Of a DNA stretch of 17,037 bases, positions 13,766-17,037 are shown in pieces. Origin of the DNA: Flavobacterium sp. UBA807. GTDB lineage: Bacteria > Bacteroidota > Bacteroidia > Flavobacteriales > Flavobacteriaceae. The notes below the pieces were generated by a model. The model saw nothing but the letters and a program-made list of their open reading frames with translations. It was not told where the DNA came from and did no database searches. The stretch lies in NCBI GenBank assembly GCA_002296885.1, contig DBIH01000145.1, positions 1 to 17,037 on the forward strand. The letters are read 5' to 3'. How positions within the stretch are numbered: position 1 is the first letter of the stretch; each line of letters starts with the position of its first letter. Both the position numbers and the translations under genes were made by a program.

Positions 13766-13788
13766 GAATAGGCGAAGCAATTATAAAT

Positions 13789-14190
13789 TTAAAGTTTTGG
13801 TTTCTTTCTGCTTTCCTTAATTTCAGAAAGTGTCGATTTATCCTTAAGCCTTTTCTCTACAACAGCTTTAGGAACTTTGGTTGCTTTTCGCGCTTTGGGA
13901 ACTTTTAAGCCTTTTTTGATTAATTCTAAAAAACGTTTGGTAACGATTACTTTGTTCTTAAGTTGACTTCTGTCTTCATCGCAGTTTAAAATCAATAGAT
14001 TTTCAGAAGTCAATTTGGTTGCGAGTTTGGCTGCAATCATAGCTTTTTCTTCTTCATTCAGTGCTTGCGACGCATTCAAATCAAAAGTCAAAACTACCTT
14101 AGATGAAACTTTATTTACATTCTGCCCGCCAGCACCCGAACTTCTAACGGCTTTAAAGTTTAGTTCAGAAATTATTCTTTCAGCTTCCAT
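13789..14190 (-). CDS. arfB: Peptidyl-tRNA hydrolase ArfB-like (ribosome rescue)
   Basis: A 133-residue ArfB/YaeJ-type release factor homologue that hydrolyses peptidyl-tRNA on stalled ribosomes. The catalytic GGQ is at 21-23 within VRSSGAGGQNVNKVSSKV, and the C-terminus is a Lys/Arg-rich basic tail (KGLKVPKARKATKVPKAVVEKRLKDK and on), which in ArfB enters the empty mRNA channel. Length is normal for the family. The ATG at 14190 gives MEAERIISELNFKAVRSSG, with the GGQ at the expected distance; an upstream ATG at 14223 would add 11 atypical residues. It overlaps the DUF4301 stop by 11 bases, so it is the last gene of the coupled GGGPS-pnuC-DUF4301-arfB cluster. Confidence 0.93.
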   Translation of the reverse strand: MEAERIISELNFKAVRSSGAGGQNVNKVSSKVVLTFDLNASQALNEEEKAMIAAKLATKLTSENLLILNCDEDRSQLKNKVIVTKRFLELIKKGLKVPKARKATKVPKAVVEKRLKDKSTLSEIKESRKKPKL

Positions 14191-15781
14191 ATTGAGGTTG
14201 ATGCGCAGGTTTAAGTAAATCATTCACTGTTTTAACCGGATTGAACGTGACCAAAGGAACTTCAACAAAAACAGTAATCCATTTTGCCATTGCGCCATTC
14301 CAAAGCCCCGGTAATTCATAGCCTTTAAGGTCTTTCCCGTTTTTATTTTTAGAAACTATAAAACCGGTACTTGGATCGACAAACTGGGTCAGGTCAAACT
14401 TTTCACCGCGATAGTTTTTAGTTGCACAGACTAAATCCACCGGATTGAAATGTGTTGCCTTTGCCAGAATTTCAGCCTGCTCCGGGTTGTTTGTTTCTAC
14501 TTGCGAGCTTTCTACAATTTGCAATGAAATATTTCCTTTGTAACTTTTTACCCAGAATGGTCCACCGCCGGGTTCGCCTTCATTTTTCACCATTCCGCAA
14601 ACTCTTATTGGACGGTTAAGTTTATTTACTATGAATTCCAGTTTGTTTTCAATGGTGTATTTATCGAAATCTTCGAGGATATCGATATTCAAACTATCAA
14701 CCATAAAGCCAATGATTTCATCAATATGATGTTCGCCAATTTTATCATCATCGATTGCTTTGAGGATATTGAAAGTCTGTTGCTGCAAATCAAGTAAAAC
14801 ACCTGCCAGACCTTTTTTATACAAGGTAATCTCCTGAATGTGATTCTGAATTACATTGTCAATATTCTTGATAAAAATCACATCGGCATCAAGATCATTT
14901 AGGTTATTGATTAAAGCTCCATGTCCGCCCGGGCGGAAAACCAATTGGCCATTTTCATTGCGGAAAGGTTCATTATCGAGAGTGACAGAAATAGTATCGG
15001 TGCTTTTATCCTGATGGGAATAGCTCACATAAACCTTGGTTTTGGATTTGTTTTCAACCTTTTGCTTTACGCTGTCGATGATATTCTGAAATAAATTTTC
15101 ATGATGGTCCGAAACCGTAAAATGCAAATGCGAAACCGAATTAGAGCTCGCATAAAAAGCACATTCATTCAAATGCTCTTCAACCGGAGTTACAATTTCT
15201 GTTTCATATTTATGGAAATCCAAAATCCCTTTCGGTTTGTTGGCAAAATCAAAATACTGTGGAGAAAGCATGGTTTTGATAAACAAAAAACTCTTCTCAT
15301 GACCTTCAAGCGAATAATAATCGGGCGTCAGTTCCTTGATTTTAGCTTTCACTTCATCATAAAAAGGAAACTTTTCAATTCCGGCAAGGAAAATAGGAAG
15401 GTTTTTATCTTTTTTTCTGTTGATATAAGCATTTATAGTTTCATTTTCATGGTCAAAATCATTCAGAAATTCATTCAGAAATTTGAACATTCTACTTGCT
15501 GCGCCTGAAGCCGGAACAAATTTCTTTAGCTTTAGTTTCTTCTTTTTGGCGTCAAAGGAATCTGCATATTTACGGAACTCATCATTGGATAACTTTACAA
15601 TTCCATCATTTATAGTCGCCGGTCTTTCAAGTGTAATCTTCGGAATTCCCAATTGAAACAAAAGAAGCTCGCCCTCAATTTTATCAAGCGAAATACCTAA
15701 TGCGCTGATTTGTTCAAAATCTGCTTCAGTAAATCCATGTCTTTTCGCTAAACTATCTTTTGTTGTAGTGTTTTCTTCCAT
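14180..15781 (-). CDS. DUF4301 protein, possible divergent nucleotidyltransferase
   Basis: A 533-residue protein of the DUF4301 family, so far without assigned function. Recurrent conserved-looking blocks are FVPASGAASRMFK (88-100), FRPGGHGALI (282-291), DVIFIKNIDNV (300-310), CGMVKNEGEPGGGPFWV (395-411), SLQIVESSQV (419-428) and PGLWNGAMAKWITVFVEVPL (491-510), with TFNPVKTVNDLL following. The first three resemble, in order and character, the Gly-rich Arg loop, the PxGHG block and the NxDN block of UDP-sugar pyrophosphorylases. A GT-A-type nucleotidyltransferase is therefore my inference. No signal peptide or membrane segment is seen, so it is likely cytoplasmic. It overlaps pnuC by 34 bases upstream and arfB by 11 bases downstream. 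Confidence 0.82.
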   Translation of the reverse strand: MEENTTTKDSLAKRHGFTEADFEQISALGISLDKIEGELLLFQLGIPKITLERPATINDGIVKLSNDEFRKYADSFDAKKKKLKLKKFVPASGAASRMFKFLNEFLNDFDHENETINAYINRKKDKNLPIFLAGIEKFPFYDEVKAKIKELTPDYYSLEGHEKSFLFIKTMLSPQYFDFANKPKGILDFHKYETEIVTPVEEHLNECAFYASSNSVSHLHFTVSDHHENLFQNIIDSVKQKVENKSKTKVYVSYSHQDKSTDTISVTLDNEPFRNENGQLVFRPGGHGALINNLNDLDADVIFIKNIDNVIQNHIQEITLYKKGLAGVLLDLQQQTFNILKAIDDDKIGEHHIDEIIGFMVDSLNIDILEDFDKYTIENKLEFIVNKLNRPIRVCGMVKNEGEPGGGPFWVKSYKGNISLQIVESSQVETNNPEQAEILAKATHFNPVDLVCATKNYRGEKFDLTQFVDPSTGFIVSKNKNGKDLKGYELPGLWNGAMAKWITVFVEVPLVTFNPVKTVNDLLKPAHQPQYGS

Positions 15782-16365
15782 TCTAAATAGCCAAAAATGG
15801 CAATTACTGTAAAAATTAAATACTGGATGCTCGTAAACGAATATCCTTTGACAAAATACATCGGAATTGAGATGATATCACCTACTATCCACAAAATCCA
15901 GTTCTCTATTTTCCTTCGCGCCATCAGCCACATCCCAACAAAAAAGATTCCGGTAACCAGCGTATCAATGTATGATGTCCAGTGGGTAAATTTATTAAAA
16001 ATTGTGTAAACAGCGACCACAAATAGTATCGTTAACACAAAAATGAGAAGCGATGCTTTCTTTTCATACCTATTCATTCTCGAAATTGGGAATTCCACTA
16101 CATCGCCTTTCTTCCGCGTCCAGTGGTACCATCCATAAATGCTCATCACAACATAATAAAAATTAATCATCATGTCGCCCAGTAAATCCCATTTAAAAAG
16201 CAGGTAGACATAAATTGTTGTGTTGATTATACCTGTTGGGAAAACTAAAACATTATCTTTTTTTGCATACCAAACGCTCAATAACCCAAAGATTATTGCC
16301 GTTACTTCTAAGACAATTTCATAGGTTGGATAGTCTTTATATTGCGAAAACAGGAATTCCAACAT
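15748..16365 (-). CDS. pnuC: PnuC-family vitamin transporter (possible thiamine PnuT)
   Basis: A 205-residue membrane protein of the PnuC family, facilitators that take up nicotinamide riboside (PnuC), thiamine (PnuT) or riboflavin (PnuX), trapped inside by phosphorylation. About seven hydrophobic segments are seen. The family's Trp-rich motifs are present: GWYHWTRK (78-85) and ENWILWIVGDIISIPMYFVKGY-like core (about 155-175). The ATG at 16365 overlaps the upstream stop as TAATG, and the 3' end overlaps DUF4301 by 34 bases. Residues alone do not reveal the vitamin. The TPP-riboswitch-controlled receptor 2.2 kb downstream on the same strand makes thiamine an attractive guess, yet pnuC itself has no riboswitch visible in front of it and no kinase gene beside it. 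Confidence 0.88.
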   Translation of the reverse strand: MLEFLFSQYKDYPTYEIVLEVTAIIFGLLSVWYAKKDNVLVFPTGIINTTIYVYLLFKWDLLGDMMINFYYVVMSIYGWYHWTRKKGDVVEFPISRMNRYEKKASLLIFVLTILFVVAVYTIFNKFTHWTSYIDTLVTGIFFVGMWLMARRKIENWILWIVGDIISIPMYFVKGYSFTSIQYLIFTVIAIFGYLEWKKTLQQKIV

Positions 16366-17037
16366 TAGTCAAAAAAGTTTAGATCATTTTCAAATGCAGT
16401 TCCAATCACAACCATATCAGCGCCAGCGGTAAAAGCTTCATCGATTTGTTTTTTTGAACGGATTCCGCCGCCCACAATAAGCGGAACCGAAATCCTTTCT
16501 TTGACCGCCTTTATAATTGCTGTCGAAACAGCATGTTTTGCTCCGCTTCCGGCTTCAAGATAAACTAATTTATTCCCTATGAATTCTCCCGCTTTTGCTG
16601 TTTGCGAAATATAATCGATATTGGTTTTGGATAAAGGTTTCGTTTTGCTCACACGTTCAACGGCAGTTTCTGCGCCACTTTCAATCAGAATATACCCTGT
16701 TGAAATGATTTCCAGTTTTGTTTTTTCCAGAATCGGAACCGCATCAATCTGATGCTCCACCAAATAATCAGGATTTCTGCCCGAAAGCAGTTGGAGAAAC
16801 AAAATCCCATCAGCTTCCGCAGATATCTGCGAAGGATTTCCGGGGAAAAGCAGGACTGGCAAAGTCGTTTCCTTTTTTAATGCAATAATTATTTCATCCA
16901 GGTGATGACCATCAAATGAACTCCCTCCAACAAGAATATGAGTCGCCGGAGATTGATTGATTTTTTCTGCCAAAACAGGAACTGCTTCGGTCGCCACCTT
17001 ATCAGGATCGATTAAAATGGCTAACAATTTCCTGCCT
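16365..17037 (-). CDS. Geranylgeranylglyceryl phosphate synthase homologue, partial (5' end outside window)
   Basis: A TIM-barrel prenyltransferase of the GGGPS/PcrB family, which joins a polyprenyl diphosphate to sn-glycerol-1-phosphate to form an archaeal-type ether lipid precursor. At least 223 codons are visible; the frame stays open to the window edge, so the start lies beyond 17037. Motifs: LLAILIDPDK near the N-terminus, HILVGGSS, VLLFPGNPSQIS, GYILIESG, VYLEAGSGAKHAV and VPLIVGGGIRSKKQIDEA followed by GADMVVIGTAFEND, the phosphate-binding loops typical of the family. GGGPS homologues are known in Bacteroidota, including Flavobacterium. The stop overlaps the pnuC ATG by one base (TAATG), so it leads the coupled cluster in this window. 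Product chain length cannot be read from sequence. Confidence 0.92.
   Translation of the reverse strand, partial: GRKLLAILIDPDKVATEAVPVLAEKINQSPATHILVGGSSFDGHHLDEIIIALKKETTLPVLLFPGNPSQISAEADGILFLQLLSGRNPDYLVEHQIDAVPILEKTKLEIISTGYILIESGAETAVERVSKTKPLSKTNIDYISQTAKAGEFIGNKLVYLEAGSGAKHAVSTAIIKAVKERISVPLIVGGGIRSKKQIDEAFTAGADMVVIGTAFENDLNFFD

Noticed and set aside
13705..13780. CGAAGCAA occurring twice near the riboswitch promoter, as a possible operator
   Set aside because: One copy is part of riboswitch P1 and the promoter, the other is in arfB's 3' spacer; eight bases twice is not convincing.

Overview
The window looks like a piece of chromosome from a Flavobacterium-like member of the Bacteroidota. 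The DNA is AT-rich, Shine-Dalgarno sequences are largely absent, and several genes are preceded by the Bacteroidota -7 promoter box TAnnTTTG. Gene content also fits: an HQIGTP-type sensor kinase, DUF3127, DUF4301, a bacterial geranylgeranylglyceryl phosphate synthase homologue and a TonB-dependent receptor. No phage, insertion sequence, CRISPR array or tRNA is visible. Genes are tightly packed and no gene-free stretch exceeds 300 bases.

Layout. Bases 47-1804 hold the translation genes rpsB and tsf (+), separated by a palindromic intergenic repeat and closed by a bidirectional terminator. A secreted M3 metallopeptidase (-) follows, divergent from a queuosine-precursor transporter/3-methyladenine glycosylase pair (yhhQ-tag, +). 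Tag converges with, and overlaps, aat (-). Upstream of aat are a DUF3127 protein and a flavin reductase-like protein (-), then a divergent orphan sensor histidine kinase (+) whose stop codon abuts that of a secreted transglutaminase-like protein (-). Next come greA and a HIT protein (-), with a clear promoter and a terminator-like hairpin in the greA leader. A small Rieske-like lipoprotein (+) follows, with an unusually structured GC-rich leader.

The right-hand third is the most informative for physiology. A TonB-dependent receptor (-) is preceded by a TPP riboswitch, which makes it a predicted outer-membrane thiamine receptor. Just upstream on the same strand is an overlapping gene cluster: a GGGPS homologue, a PnuC-family inner-membrane vitamin transporter, DUF4301 and arfB. 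PnuC-family PnuT proteins carry thiamine, so receptor and permease may form one uptake route, but this pairing is inferred from proximity.

Points most worth a second look: (1) the DUF3127 protein ends in a DDLPF tip like that of single-strand DNA-binding protein (SSB); (2) DUF4301 carries motifs resembling UDP-sugar pyrophosphorylases; (3) a greA leader hairpin could attenuate transcription; (4) a palindromic repeat, also seen between genes, forms part of the thiamine receptor's signal-peptide coding region; (5) a hairpin sits at that receptor's start codon just downstream of the riboswitch. All calls are from reading the sequence; no database search was possible.
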